A stretch of DNA of 64,000 nucleotides from an uncultured Paracoccaceae bacterium (GTDB lineage: Bacteria; Pseudomonadota; Alphaproteobacteria; Rhodobacterales; Rhodobacteraceae), in the NCBI GenBank assembly GCA_947488175.1, contig CANKYO010000009.1, positions 148,550 to 212,549 of the forward strand. Reading direction: 5' to 3'. Below are positions 9,090-17,542 of the stretch, piece by piece. The position numbers were made by a program, and so were the translations under genes. The notes beneath the pieces are model-generated. The model saw only the letters and a program-made list of their open reading frames with translations, did not search any database and was not told the origin of the DNA. Position 1 is the stretch's first letter. Each line of letters begins with the position of its first letter.

Positions 9090-9621
9090 GGGGTGATGGG
9101 TCAAGACCCATCTTACGGTGTTGCAACGATGAATAGGGCCATTCACCGGGGCGCTTGACCAGACCGGCATGGACCGGCGCAGATGCAATCACATGCATAT
9201 GCAGGTCGAAATCCTGCTCATCGCGGATGACATGCTCCCAGAACCGGCGCTGCCATGTCCCCTTTTTCCCTCGTTTCGACTGGCTGGGTGCGACATGGTC
9301 AGGAGCCGGGACATGCCGGGAAAACGTGGATTTGATCAGCCGCCAGCGCTTGGAAAATGCCGCGTCACCGGACGGCAAGGTCCAGATCATATGCAGCTTG
9401 CTTGGCAGGATCACAGCGCCCGCAATCTCGAACGGCCAGCGTTTCATGCAAAGCCGGGTGGCATTGCGCAAAAGATCAATGCGTGCGGTTAGCAGGTCCG
9501 AATTCTGGTCCTGCAACCGAACAGTGAAGAAATAGGTGCCACCAGGGACATATCGCCGTCTGTAATGCGTCATCCGGCAAATCTGCGCGCTCAGGGTTAA
9601 TGGGACGTAAACAGACGCCAC
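9028..9621 (-). CDS. REP-associated tyrosine transposase (RAYT) with altered catalytic residues
   Basis: RAYTs are single-copy Y1/HUH-type nucleases thought to mobilise REP elements. The fold is recognisable: HYRRRYVPGGTYFFTVRLQD, ...ILPSKLHMIWTLPSGD, KGTWQRRFWEHVIRDEQDFD and GLVKRPGEWPYSS. The HUH motif, normally PDHLHxIWTLP, reads PSKLHMIWTLP, so the first histidine is lysine. The region normally YIHxNPVKHGLV, where I place the catalytic tyrosine, reads VIASAPVHAGLV, with no tyrosine. The core start is likely MTHYRRR, about 15 residues in. After WPYSS the frame runs through a REP element and into the 3' end of the neighbouring gene, so the native end is probably near 9140. A REP element also lies just beyond the 5' end. 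Confidence 0.85.
   Translation of the reverse strand: MASVYVPLTLSAQICRMTHYRRRYVPGGTYFFTVRLQDQNSDLLTARIDLLRNATRLCMKRWPFEIAGAVILPSKLHMIWTLPSGDAAFSKRWRLIKSTFSRHVPAPDHVAPSQSKRGKKGTWQRRFWEHVIRDEQDFDLHMHVIASAPVHAGLVKRPGEWPYSSLQHRKMGLDPSPLKTIGPVPLVPGQKAAAIAS
9095..9117 (-). repeat. REP element flanking the RAYT gene (3' side)
   Basis: GATGGGTCAAGACCCATC followed by TTACG: the same unit as at 1351-1373 and in the same orientation. It starts six bases after the stop of the upstream hypothetical gene and lies inside the C-terminal codons of the RAYT frame. Confidence 0.8.
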
Positions 9622-9623
9622 AT

Positions 9624-9646
9624 CGTAAGATGGGTTTCAACCCATC
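9624..9646 (+). repeat. REP element flanking the RAYT gene (5' side)
   Basis: CGTAA followed by GATGGGTTTCAACCCATC. It is the inverted partner of 9095-9117, so the RAYT gene sits exactly inside an inverted REP pair with the same facing-tails geometry as the empty pair at 1351-1422. Confidence 0.8.
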
Positions 9647-9654
9647 GCCCCCTG

Positions 9655-10377
9655 TCAGGCCTTCGGCAACTCCGCGTCGTCAATCGCCAGCGCCTGTGAA
9701 CCGGTCAGATTGGCCAGGGCAATATCCGCCCTGCCCTTCACCAGCCAGGACACGCCAAAGGCCCAGATGCCGATCGCCTCGAACACCAGCACGGCCTTGG
9801 TATCCACCACCAATTGCTGTGCTGCCCCGCTGCCATAGATCTTGATCGCGGACGCCGCTGCAATCGCCACCAGCATCACGATAATCACCCAGCCGCAGGC
9901 CAGGTAAATCGGGCGCCGTCGTTTCTTGGCCGTGCGCGCGAATTTATAGCAGAAATGGGCAAGACAGCTGAAAAACACCAACGCAGACAGATAGTGCAAC
10001 ATCGGATGCGTGCCGAGCATCACCCCCGCCTCGCGCAGTATCACCAGCTTCTCTTCCGGCCCCTCGTTAGGAAAAAGCGCCACACCAAAGGCAGAGAGCC
10101 CCGCCACGGTGGCCACCCAGTTGTCATCGAATAATTCACCATCCTGCAGCTGATACCCCCGATAGGAGATCAGGAAGACACCGATAGCACACAAGGTCCC
10201 CACAAAGATGTCGCGATAGACGGTATGATAGAAGTCGCTGATGGATGGCTCGATACTGCGGTCATAGATCAGCCCGCCAACAATCAGCACAACCGGCAGG
10301 AAAATACCCAACAATCCAAGTGCCGTGCGCACCCGGTAGAACGATAGAACCATTTCATCGCGTTTTTGTTCAACCAT
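9655..10377 (-). CDS. multi-pass inner-membrane protein, function unknown
   Basis: A 240-residue protein with about six predicted membrane segments: ALGLLGIFLPVVLIVGGLIY, DIFVGTLCAIGVFLISY, VAGLSAFGVALFP, HYLSALVFFSCLAHFCYKF, YLACGWVIIVMLVAIAAAS and AVLVFEAIGIWAFGVSWLV. Conserved-looking polar patches are SISDFYHTVYRDIFVG and HPMLHYLSA. I do not recognise a named family. It begins at the ATG at 10377 and lies downstream of irr on the same strand, 91 bases away, so readthrough from irr is possible. There is no evidence for a transport or enzymatic role. Confidence 0.75.
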   Translation of the reverse strand: MVEQKRDEMVLSFYRVRTALGLLGIFLPVVLIVGGLIYDRSIEPSISDFYHTVYRDIFVGTLCAIGVFLISYRGYQLQDGELFDDNWVATVAGLSAFGVALFPNEGPEEKLVILREAGVMLGTHPMLHYLSALVFFSCLAHFCYKFARTAKKRRRPIYLACGWVIIVMLVAIAAASAIKIYGSGAAQQLVVDTKAVLVFEAIGIWAFGVSWLVKGRADIALANLTGSQALAIDDAELPKA

Positions 10378-10468
10378 TGGTCAGCCCCAGTGCCCATCGC
10401 GCGAAACGATGGGGCGAAAAATCCAATGATTCAAGGTCTGTAAATCCTGACCCGGATCGGGGCGTGAC

Positions 10469-10885
10469 CTATTTGCGTCGCAGGCGGATCACAACATCGA
10501 CCGATGCAATCTCGGCCCCGTTCGGCGCTTGCGGGACACGCGTGATCTCAAGCTGATCGGCAGGTGCGTCAGTCAGGCTGGCATCGTCTTCCCAATAAAA
10601 ATGCGGGTGGTCGGTCATGTTGGTGTCGAAATAGCTTTTCGAGCCGTCCACAGTAATCTCGCGCACCAACCCTGCATCGCAGAAGGCCCGCAGCGTATTG
10701 TAGACCGTCGCAAGCGAAACTTTCTCGCCCGCATGGGACGCTGCATCAAACAGGCTTTCGGCTGTGACATGGCGATCCTGGCCGTCACCGATCAAAAGGC
10801 CTGCAAGCGTCATCCGTTGTCGGGTCGGCCGAAGCCCGGCCCCTGCCAACCAGTCTGCGCTGCGCTGTGTTTCAATCTCTGTCAT
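10469..10885 (-). CDS. irr: Fur-family iron response regulator Irr
   Basis: Irr is a Fur-superfamily transcription factor of Alphaproteobacteria that responds to haem/iron status. The 138-residue product has the winged-helix part (RPTRQRMTLAGLLIGDGQDR to VSLATVYNTLRAFCDAGLV) and the HxH region DHPHFYWEDD characteristic of Irr rather than Fur, which has HHxH with extra Cys sites. It lacks the CxxC zinc pair of canonical Fur. It is divergent from fabA, an arrangement I recall as common in Rhodobacteraceae. A Fur/Mur-like dyad lies in the shared promoter region, so autoregulation is likely. Confidence 0.88.
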   Translation of the reverse strand: MTEIETQRSADWLAGAGLRPTRQRMTLAGLLIGDGQDRHVTAESLFDAASHAGEKVSLATVYNTLRAFCDAGLVREITVDGSKSYFDTNMTDHPHFYWEDDASLTDAPADQLEITRVPQAPNGAEIASVDVVIRLRRK

Positions 10886-10937
10886 GGTCGCCCAATTGCT
10901 GCCTATCCCTTAATATGGGGGAAATGTGCCCCGGATC

Positions 10938-10958
10938 AATTGCAAATCGTTCTCAATT
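10938..10958. promoter_or_regulatory. Fur/Irr-type operator candidate between irr and fabA
   Basis: AATTGCAAATCGTTCTCAATT: outer arms AATTG/CAATT are perfect and the centre is imperfect, resembling TGCAAAT-type boxes of alphaproteobacterial Fur/Mur/Irr regulators. It sits 53 bases upstream of irr and about 85 bases upstream of fabA, so it could control either gene. Confidence 0.5.
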
Positions 10959-11043
10959 CTTCAAATACGGCGCAGACTTGCCCTCATAAACCCCGCAATG
11001 CTAGAGGTCGGCGACCGTAGCAGCCAAGAATGAGACCCGTAAG

Positions 11044-11553
11044 ATGGCGGAATACCCCAGCAGCTTTGACAAAGAGGACCTGCTCAAATGTGCGCGGGGT
11101 GAACTCTTCGGCCCCGGCAACGCCCAATTGCCCGCACCGCCCATGCTGATGATGGACCGGATCACCGACATTTCCGGCGATGGCGGCGCGCATGGCAAGG
11201 GCCATGTGCTGGCCGAATTCGACATCAGCCCAGACCTTTGGTTCTTTGACTGCCACTTTCCCGGCAATCCGATCATGCCAGGCTGTCTGGGTCTTGACGG
11301 GCTGTGGCAGTTGACCGGTTTCAACCTGGGCTGGCGCGGCTGGCAGGGGTGCGGCTATGCGCTCGGCGTGGGTGAGGTCAAGCTGACCGGCATGGTACGC
11401 CCGGATCGCAAGATGCTGACATACAAGATCGATTTCACCAAGGCGATCCAGACCCGCCGCCTGACGATGGGTGTCGCGGACGGGATTGTTGAAGCGGATG
11501 GCGAGGTGATCTATCAGGTCAAGGACATGAAAGTGGCGTTGTCAGATAGTTGA
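11044..11553 (+). CDS. fabA: 3-hydroxydecanoyl-ACP dehydratase/isomerase
   Basis: FabA dehydrates 3-hydroxydecanoyl-ACP and isomerises the product to cis-3-decenoyl-ACP, starting unsaturated fatty acid synthesis. The 169-residue product has the catalytic His in [13 protein letters not shown] and the Asp in [14 protein letters not shown], the hot-dog fold signature, and is the usual length. The start is ATG 11044. FabB normally follows directly; here a TPR gene lies between them, so the operon may be split. FabA plus FabB marks this as an anaerobic-type unsaturated fatty acid pathway. Confidence 0.97.
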   Translation: MAEYPSSFDKEDLLKCARGELFGPGNAQLPAPPMLMMDRITDISGDGGAHGKGHVLAEFDISPDLWFFDCHFPGNPIMPGCLGLDGLWQLTGFNLGWRGWQGCGYALGVGEVKLTGMVRPDRKMLTYKIDFTKAIQTRRLTMGVADGIVEADGEVIYQVKDMKVALSDS

Positions 11554-11666
11554 GACGGCTGACCCCTAGCCGGTGAGTTAAGGCAATTCTTCTACCCAAG
11601 GTCGTCATTGTTACGCATAATCTTTGCGATTGGCGGCCAACTAACAAGATACTTGGGAAACATATT

Positions 11667-12848
11667 TTGAGAACTCTTCTGATACCCGTCTGGGTGCTGT
11701 TCATCGGAATCGCGCTGATTACACTATATTTTTCGCCGATCGGTAAAAGCTTTCTTGCGTCACCTTGCTATAGTGACGGTGCCGCCACTGATGAGGCAAT
11801 TGCTGATTGCACGCTCATACTTGGCGCCGACAACAAATCCGACTCTGCTCGCGCAGCGGCACTCGTGCGTCGGGCCGAACTTTATCGCGCTGAGGGTCAA
11901 ATTGCGGACGCATACGACGACCTGTATTACGCAGCCCGGCTCACAGATGAACGTCAAGTCAGACTGCAAATGGTTGATGTCGCGATCGAGGGTCAAGGTT
12001 ACAGCCGAGCGCGGAACACGCTTTCGGATTTGATCATAAGCGATACCAATGATTTGGAGGCGCGTTACAAGCGCGCGCTGGTTCATGCGCGTTTTCTCGA
12101 TAAACTCGACGAAGCGAAAGTTGACTTGGACTTTGTGTTGAAGGCAGAACCTGAGAATGCTGAAGCCTTGGCGTTATCAGGCCTTGTGTCAGAGCGGCTT
12201 ATGCTGGATGCGCTGGCACTCGAGAGATATGAAGCGGCACTTGCCATTGCACCTAACAACGAACTTGCCACCGAACGGGCGGTGGTACTACGCGAGGAAC
12301 TGGCCGACAGCCGTGAAAAGGCATCTGTCTTCGCCGGGGTGGGAGGCCGTGAAATCCCAAGTATAAGACTGGGTCTGGCCCGAGGATTACGATTCTTGTC
12401 TTTGGGCGATACAGAGCGCGCCCTTGATGACATGAACCAAATCGTGGCGATCGAACCGTACCACTTCGAAGCCTTGTTCACCCGCATCAAAATCTACGAT
12501 CTGATGGGCGAATACGATGGTGTTATCGCAGCAGCTGCGCCATTCTTCGCTACGGTAGAGTCCAGGGCCGAACGTTACATAAGATATGCGCGCGAAAAAC
12601 CCGATGATGCCAAACTGGTTGTATCACGCGCCTACCTGATGCTGGGCAACGCCTATCAGCAAACTGGTCAGGCAGAACAAGCCGAACGAGCGTGGGGACA
12701 AGGTATCCAACACTGGGGTCGAGACGCCGTTTTCTTTTGGCAATTGAGATTGCAGGCAGCGGGCCTGTTCGAATTCGAACCAAGTGGCAACGGAACACCC
12801 CTACTGTGGAGTGGACTAGGCACTTGCGCGCAATCACCAAGTTGCTAG
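11667..12848 (+). CDS. membrane-anchored TPR-repeat protein
   Basis: A 393-residue protein with an N-terminal membrane segment (LLIPVWVLFIGIALITLYF, residues 4-22) and then several tetratricopeptide-like repeats, for example ARAAALVRRAELYRAEGQIA, LEARYKRALVHARFLDKLDE, AEALALSGLVSERLMLDALA and MLGNAYQQTGQAEQAERAW. It begins with TTG at 11667, preceded by GGGAA. The sequence looks more AT-rich than fabA and fabB on either side, suggesting later insertion between them. The C-terminus probably lies in the periplasm. No enzymatic domain is visible; a scaffold role is inference. Confidence 0.75.
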   Translation: MRTLLIPVWVLFIGIALITLYFSPIGKSFLASPCYSDGAATDEAIADCTLILGADNKSDSARAAALVRRAELYRAEGQIADAYDDLYYAARLTDERQVRLQMVDVAIEGQGYSRARNTLSDLIISDTNDLEARYKRALVHARFLDKLDEAKVDLDFVLKAEPENAEALALSGLVSERLMLDALALERYEAALAIAPNNELATERAVVLREELADSREKASVFAGVGGREIPSIRLGLARGLRFLSLGDTERALDDMNQIVAIEPYHFEALFTRIKIYDLMGEYDGVIAAAAPFFATVESRAERYIRYAREKPDDAKLVVSRAYLMLGNAYQQTGQAEQAERAWGQGIQHWGRDAVFFWQLRLQAAGLFEFEPSGNGTPLLWSGLGTCAQSPSC

Positions 12849-12914
12849 CCCCACCGCACTTGCCCCCTCGCCCTTGCTACCCTACACAACAAAAAAAGTG
12901 TTGAGGGATCCGCC

Positions 12915-14144
12915 ATGCGCCGTGTCGTCATTACTGGATTGGGTATCGTCTCGCCCATTGGGAATAATGCAGCTGAGGCCACTGCTGCGCTGAAAGCCGG
13001 CAAATCGGGGATCGAGGCATCGCCCGAGATGACCGAACACGGCTTCCGTAGCCAAGTTGCAGGCACGCTCAAGATTGATGTGACCGAGCATGTGGACAAG
13101 CGGACATTGCGCTTCATGGGTCCGGGTGCCGCCTATGCCCATATTGCGATGCAGCAGGCGATTGCTGATGCCGGGCTGGATGAAGATGTGATCTCGAACC
13201 CGCGCACTGGTCTGGTGGCCGGCTCCGGCGGGCCGTCGACGTCGGCCATGCTGACCGCGCATGAGGTTGTCAAAACCACCGGCGCGACCAAGCGGATTGG
13301 GCCGTTTGCGGTGCCGAAATGCATGTCCTCCACGATCTCTGCGAACCTTTCAACGGCCTTTAAAATCAAGGGAATCAACTATTCGATCACCTCGGCCTGT
13401 TCGACAAGCCTGCACTGTATCGGCAATGCGGCTGAACAGATCATGATGGGCAAGCAGGATGTGATGTTTGCAGGCGGCGGCGAGGAGCTGGACTGGACAC
13501 TGTCCTGCCTGTTTGATGCCATGGGGGCGATGTCGTCGAAGTATAACGACACGCCGGAAAAGGCATCACGCGCATTCGACGCCAATCGCGACGGTTTTGT
13601 CATCGCTGGCGGCGGCGGGATTGTCGTGCTGGAAAGCCTGGAACATGCGCAGGCACGCGGCGCCAAGATCTATGCAGAGGTGACAGGTTTTGCGGCCACA
13701 TCGGACGGCCACGATATGGTTGCCCCATCCGGCGAGGGCGGCGAACGGGCCATGCGGTTGGCGCTGGAAACCATCCCCGAGGGCAGAAAAGTCAGTTATA
13801 TCAACGCACACGGCACTTCTACCCCCGTCGGTGACGTAGGCGAGGTTGAGGCCGTGCGCCGGGTCTTTGGCCAGGGTGCGACGCCGCCGATCAGCTCTAC
13901 AAAGTCGATGACAGGACACAGCCAAGGGGCCACAGGCGCGCAGGAGGCGATCTATTGCCTGCTGATGTTGCAGGATGATTTCATCGCACCATCCATCAAT
14001 GTCGAAACGCTCGATCCCGCGCTTGATCCGGCCGAGATCGCGACGCAACTCGTTGAAAATGCAGGGCTTGATACGGTGATGACCAATTCCTTCGGGTTTG
14101 GCGGCACCAACGGGTCCATGCTGCTTTCCAAATTTCAAGGATAG
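12915..14144 (+). CDS. fabB: 3-oxoacyl-ACP synthase I
   Basis: FabB elongates cis-unsaturated acyl-ACPs by condensing them with malonyl-ACP. The 409-residue thiolase-fold enzyme has the nucleophile in [13 protein letters not shown] and the two catalytic histidines in [12 protein letters not shown] and [16 protein letters not shown]. The ATG at 12915 follows a GAGGGATC ribosome site. fabI starts four bases after the fabB stop, so the pair is cotranscribed. Confidence 0.97.
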   Translation: MRRVVITGLGIVSPIGNNAAEATAALKAGKSGIEASPEMTEHGFRSQVAGTLKIDVTEHVDKRTLRFMGPGAAYAHIAMQQAIADAGLDEDVISNPRTGLVAGSGGPSTSAMLTAHEVVKTTGATKRIGPFAVPKCMSSTISANLSTAFKIKGINYSITSACSTSLHCIGNAAEQIMMGKQDVMFAGGGEELDWTLSCLFDAMGAMSSKYNDTPEKASRAFDANRDGFVIAGGGGIVVLESLEHAQARGAKIYAEVTGFAATSDGHDMVAPSGEGGERAMRLALETIPEGRKVSYINAHGTSTPVGDVGEVEAVRRVFGQGATPPISSTKSMTGHSQGATGAQEAIYCLLMLQDDFIAPSINVETLDPALDPAEIATQLVENAGLDTVMTNSFGFGGTNGSMLLSKFQG

Positions 14145-14148
14145 ACCA

Positions 14149-14940
14149 ATGACCATTTCGATGCAGGGAAAACGCGGCCTGATTATGGGCGTGGCCAATG
14201 AACGATCCATCGCATGGGGCATCGCCAAAGCGATGCACGAGGCCGGGGCAGAACTGGCGTTTTCGTATCAGGGCGAAGCTTTTGGCAAGCGTCTGGAACC
14301 ACTGGCGGAAAGCGTCGGGTCGGACATCATGGTTGATGTGGACGTGACGGATGATGCCAGCATGGATGCGGCATTTGGGCTGCTCAAAGAGCGCTGGGGC
14401 AGGCTGGATTTCGTCGTCCATGCCATTGCTTTTTCAGATAAAAATGAGCTGACGGGTCGCTTCATCAACACCACCCGCGACAACTTCAAGACATCGCTTG
14501 CGATATCTTGCTATTCGTTCATCGACGTGGCCAAGCGGGCGTCGGAATTGATGCCGGATGGCGGCACGCTGCTGACCTTGACCTATCAGGGATCCAACCG
14601 CGTCACCCCGTTTTATAACGTCATGGGTGTGGCCAAGGCTGCGCTGGAAAGTGCCACACGCTATCTGGCCAATGACCTTGGCCCGCAGGGCATTCGGGTC
14701 AATGCGATCAGCCCCGGACCGATGAAAACCCTTGCTGGGGCAGCGATTGGCGGGGCGCGCCGGACCTATAAGCATACCGAACAAAACACGCCGCTGCGCG
14801 CCAATGCCACGCTTGAGGCGGTGGGTGGTACGGCTGTTTATCTGGCCTCGGATGCGGGCGCCTGCACCACGGGCGAGATCATCCGCGTGGACGGCGGTTT
14901 TCATGTTCTGGGGATGCCGCAGCCCGATCATCTGGTCTGA
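14149..14940 (+). CDS. fabI: enoyl-ACP reductase (NADH)
   Basis: FabI carries out the last reduction of each fatty-acid elongation cycle. The 263-residue SDR-fold enzyme has the N-terminal cofactor loop GKRGLIMGVANERSIAWG and the FabI-type active site YNVMGVAKAALESATRYLA with the Tyr-x6-Lys spacing. The ATG at 14149 (MTISMQGKRG) is used because it is just after the fabB stop; the frame is open upstream but overlaps fabB. It completes the fabA/fabB/fabI block. Confidence 0.96.
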   Translation: MTISMQGKRGLIMGVANERSIAWGIAKAMHEAGAELAFSYQGEAFGKRLEPLAESVGSDIMVDVDVTDDASMDAAFGLLKERWGRLDFVVHAIAFSDKNELTGRFINTTRDNFKTSLAISCYSFIDVAKRASELMPDGGTLLTLTYQGSNRVTPFYNVMGVAKAALESATRYLANDLGPQGIRVNAISPGPMKTLAGAAIGGARRTYKHTEQNTPLRANATLEAVGGTAVYLASDAGACTTGEIIRVDGGFHVLGMPQPDHLV

Positions 14941-15040
14941 GACCAAGCAACGTTCGGTGGTGTTTTAGGGGGTACGCAACACCCTTTTGGCACGAATCAG
15001 CGCGCGCGTCATTAATGCAGGGGTTTTCGCCGGAATGGCC

Positions 15041-15080
15041 TGTCGGCATCGCGTCGGCAAAACGTCGGACTTGCGTCGGA
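15041..15080 (+). repeat. four 10-bp tandem copies with a GTCGG core
   Basis: TGTCGGCATC, GCGTCGGCAA, AACGTCGGAC and TTGCGTCGGA each contain GTCGG at nearly the same place, with a 10-11 base period, so the cores fall on the same face of the helix. The block lies in the 198-base gap between convergent fabI and the next gene; nothing else is recognisable there. Confidence 0.7.
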
Positions 15081-15138
15081 CCCCTGACGACCATTTGGCC
15101 GGATTAACGCCCCGCGCGGTGCGAGTGTTAAGCCGCCG

Positions 15139-16917
15139 TTAGTATTCCAGACCGAAAGCCGCGACATCAAGCGGCTGGTTGATACGCACATTCACCTGTT
15201 CGACCGGTCCACGCCGGAGCACCAGAACTGCGGATGGGTTGCCGTGGTAGTAATAGCTGACCTGATCCGAACCATCGTTTGTCCGCCCGGCAACGTGGAA
15301 CCGTTGCAGCGGCAGCCCTTCAGCGTTAAGCGCAAAGACTGCGATTGTGCTATCCTGATCGCGCCGCGATATACGTGCCCAGTCTTGGTCGCCAACGAGG
15401 CTTAGAAGCAGGGCGCCATCGACGGTCACCCGGTTGCCGGTCACTGATATCCCGGCAGGCAGTTGATCCAGCGTGAAGGTTTCGCGCGACAGCGCTGTCA
15501 GAATGTTCACCACAACCTCGCCCGTGACCCGTTCGGGCGGTTGAGGGAAAGCATCCGGTTCGAAGCGGATCGACGTCGCGCCGACGTCGTAAATCCGCCA
15601 GTCATCATGCGCGATATCGCGATTGGCCCGGCCAAAATCCATGTCGCCGGATCGCTCCATCCGGCCAAATTCACCCATAAATACATCGCTGACACGAGGT
15701 GGCAGGATGTATCTGACCGCATCCCTGTCCTGCCAGACGGATAAGGCATTCTGGACCTCGCCCGCATCCCAGAGATCCGGCGTGTTGTCGGCTAGATACA
15801 TCAGCTGTGGATCAATGATCTCGGACGGTTGTGAGAGATCGGGCAGATCGGCAATTTCGGCATTCGGTACAAAGACCGGCAGAACCAGATCGCGTGTCAG
15901 CGTCCGTGCCAGCCGAAAATCGGCAAGGTAGACATCAAGCGTGCCAATCTGGCCCTGAAAGCTGGAACGGGTGATCAACGCCGGCCCGCCATCCAGCAGA
16001 CGCTCGGCCTGCTGCGCGGCATCGGGGGTATCGTCCAACGCGATGATATCCTCGATCGCTGTGCGAAATGCGTCGATATCAGCAACATCATTGCTGGTTT
16101 GTTTGATAGTTACAATCGGATGACCGTTACCATCGCGCGCGCCCAGATCCACGGTCAGCATCCCGCCTTTGACCTGGCCGTCATCGGTGCGGTTGACCGT
16201 TACTTCGGCATATTGGGGCGTGATATCTGTAATCGTGACACGGTAGTCATCATAGGTCTGGGTCGCACCGATGCGTGGTGCAGGAAATGACAACACCCGC
16301 AGATCAGATGGCACCTTTAGCTCTACCTGCAAATTGGCCCTGAGGGGAATGGCGCTGCCAGCCTTATCCCGTCCGAGAATATCGACGCCATCATATTGAT
16401 TGGCCCGTGCCATCAACATATTTTCATGAGGTGCATTCTGCGGCTGCACAGTCAGCGTCCGGCCGTCGGACAATTCGACGGATTCCCAACGCACGACATC
16501 ACCGAAACGGTAGCGTAAAGGTTTTTTGAGATTGATCTCTTTGGGATCAAGGCTGTCTTCCCAATTGGCCCGCAGACTATCGATATAGTTTTCGGCAAAA
16601 CTGTTCAGGTCGGCGTAATGACCGATGGTCGCCATATCGTGGGGATCGTAGCTGACCCCAACGGGCGGATAGGCCCGATCCAGCAGAAGGCTGCGGGTGG
16701 AGACATAGGCGAAGTTGGCGGCAAACAAATGCTCTCCCACATCTTCGTTTTCCACGGCGCCCATGCGGTCATGCAGCGTTTCGAGATCTGCGTAAAACGC
16801 TTCTTCGGCGTTATATGCATCGACCTGACTGGGTGGAGATGTGAATTGCAGTGAGGCCCAGGTCGCGGCCCCTGCCACGGCGAGCCCGGCCACGAGGCCG
16901 ATAATCGTCTTCTTCAA
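15139..16917 (-). CDS. large secreted/periplasmic protein, function unknown
   Basis: A 592-residue protein with a clear N-terminal export signal (KKTIIGLVAGLAVAGAATWA) and no later membrane segments. The body is rich in beta-prone stretches: LRVLSFPAPRIGATQTYDDY, EVTVNRTDDGQVKGGMLTV, and a closing ISVTGNRVTVDGALLLSLVG. Short conserved-looking segments include HDDWRIYDVGATSIRFEPDA. I do not recognise a family or catalytic motif. It is flanked by convergent fabI and a divergently placed FKBP gene region, so context gives no clear partner. It is probably a real, lineage-restricted periplasmic protein. Confidence 0.75.
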   Translation of the reverse strand: MKKTIIGLVAGLAVAGAATWASLQFTSPPSQVDAYNAEEAFYADLETLHDRMGAVENEDVGEHLFAANFAYVSTRSLLLDRAYPPVGVSYDPHDMATIGHYADLNSFAENYIDSLRANWEDSLDPKEINLKKPLRYRFGDVVRWESVELSDGRTLTVQPQNAPHENMLMARANQYDGVDILGRDKAGSAIPLRANLQVELKVPSDLRVLSFPAPRIGATQTYDDYRVTITDITPQYAEVTVNRTDDGQVKGGMLTVDLGARDGNGHPIVTIKQTSNDVADIDAFRTAIEDIIALDDTPDAAQQAERLLDGGPALITRSSFQGQIGTLDVYLADFRLARTLTRDLVLPVFVPNAEIADLPDLSQPSEIIDPQLMYLADNTPDLWDAGEVQNALSVWQDRDAVRYILPPRVSDVFMGEFGRMERSGDMDFGRANRDIAHDDWRIYDVGATSIRFEPDAFPQPPERVTGEVVVNILTALSRETFTLDQLPAGISVTGNRVTVDGALLLSLVGDQDWARISRRDQDSTIAVFALNAEGLPLQRFHVAGRTNDGSDQVSYYYHGNPSAVLVLRRGPVEQVNVRINQPLDVAAFGLEY

Positions 16918-16976
16918 GGTCGTCTTTCCTCTGGCCGTCGACCCAACCTGGTCCGAATACTCACTAACAACACGTG

Positions 16977-17411
16977 CTAGGCCGCGTCGATTCCCATGAT
17001 TTCGATGGCAAAGATCAGGTCCTTGCCCGCAAGCGGGTGGTTCGCGTCAAGCGTCACTTCTTCCTCGGTCACTTCGGTCACGGTCACCTGCACCACCTGC
17101 CCTTGCGGGGTCTGCATCTGCAGTTGCGTGCCGGGGTCAAGCGGGATGTTTTCGGGGATTTCGGAACGGGGCACAGCCTGCCGTGCGGCGGGGTTGCTGG
17201 CCCCATAGGCCTGATCGCAGGGCACTTCGACGGTTTTCTTGTCGCCCACCGCCATGCCGGGGATGGCCGCATCGAGGCCGGGGATGATCTGGCCGGAGCC
17301 GACGACGAATTCCAGCGGATCGCGCCCGTCGGAACTGTCGAAGGTTTCACCGTTTTTCAACGTGCCTGTGTAGTTGATCCGGACGGTATCGCCTGCTTTG
17401 GCCTGGCTCAT
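16977..17411 (-). CDS. FKBP-type peptidyl-prolyl isomerase, SlyD-like
   Basis: A 144-residue cytosolic prolyl isomerase/chaperone. It begins MSQAKAGDTVRINYTGTLKN, has the FKBP core split by an insert-in-flap domain (VPCDQAYGASNPAARQAVPR ... VTVTEVTEEEVTLDANHPLA), and ends with GKDLIFAIEIMGID. This is the SlyD architecture, but the His/Cys-rich metal-binding tail of enterobacterial SlyD is missing, so nickel handling is not supported. The start at 17411 (MSQAKAG) fits the family; an in-frame ATG at 17450 would add 13 residues. Confidence 0.9.
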   Translation of the reverse strand: MSQAKAGDTVRINYTGTLKNGETFDSSDGRDPLEFVVGSGQIIPGLDAAIPGMAVGDKKTVEVPCDQAYGASNPAARQAVPRSEIPENIPLDPGTQLQMQTPQGQVVQVTVTEVTEEEVTLDANHPLAGKDLIFAIEIMGIDAA

Positions 17412-17542
17412 CGATATGCTCTTTTCATGCAAACTCTGGTTGCGCCGCACGCTACGCGCCCTGTCCTTTCATTGCAAACGCCTTTGCCCCCTTTTCCCCG
17501 ACCTGTTGCCGTGACACGATGCCCATCAAGCAGGAGGGGTAA

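Noticed and set aside
15128..15142. A TTAA-N7-TTAG near-match to the CtrA box
   Set aside because: One base off consensus and located at the 3' end of a gene, away from any promoter.
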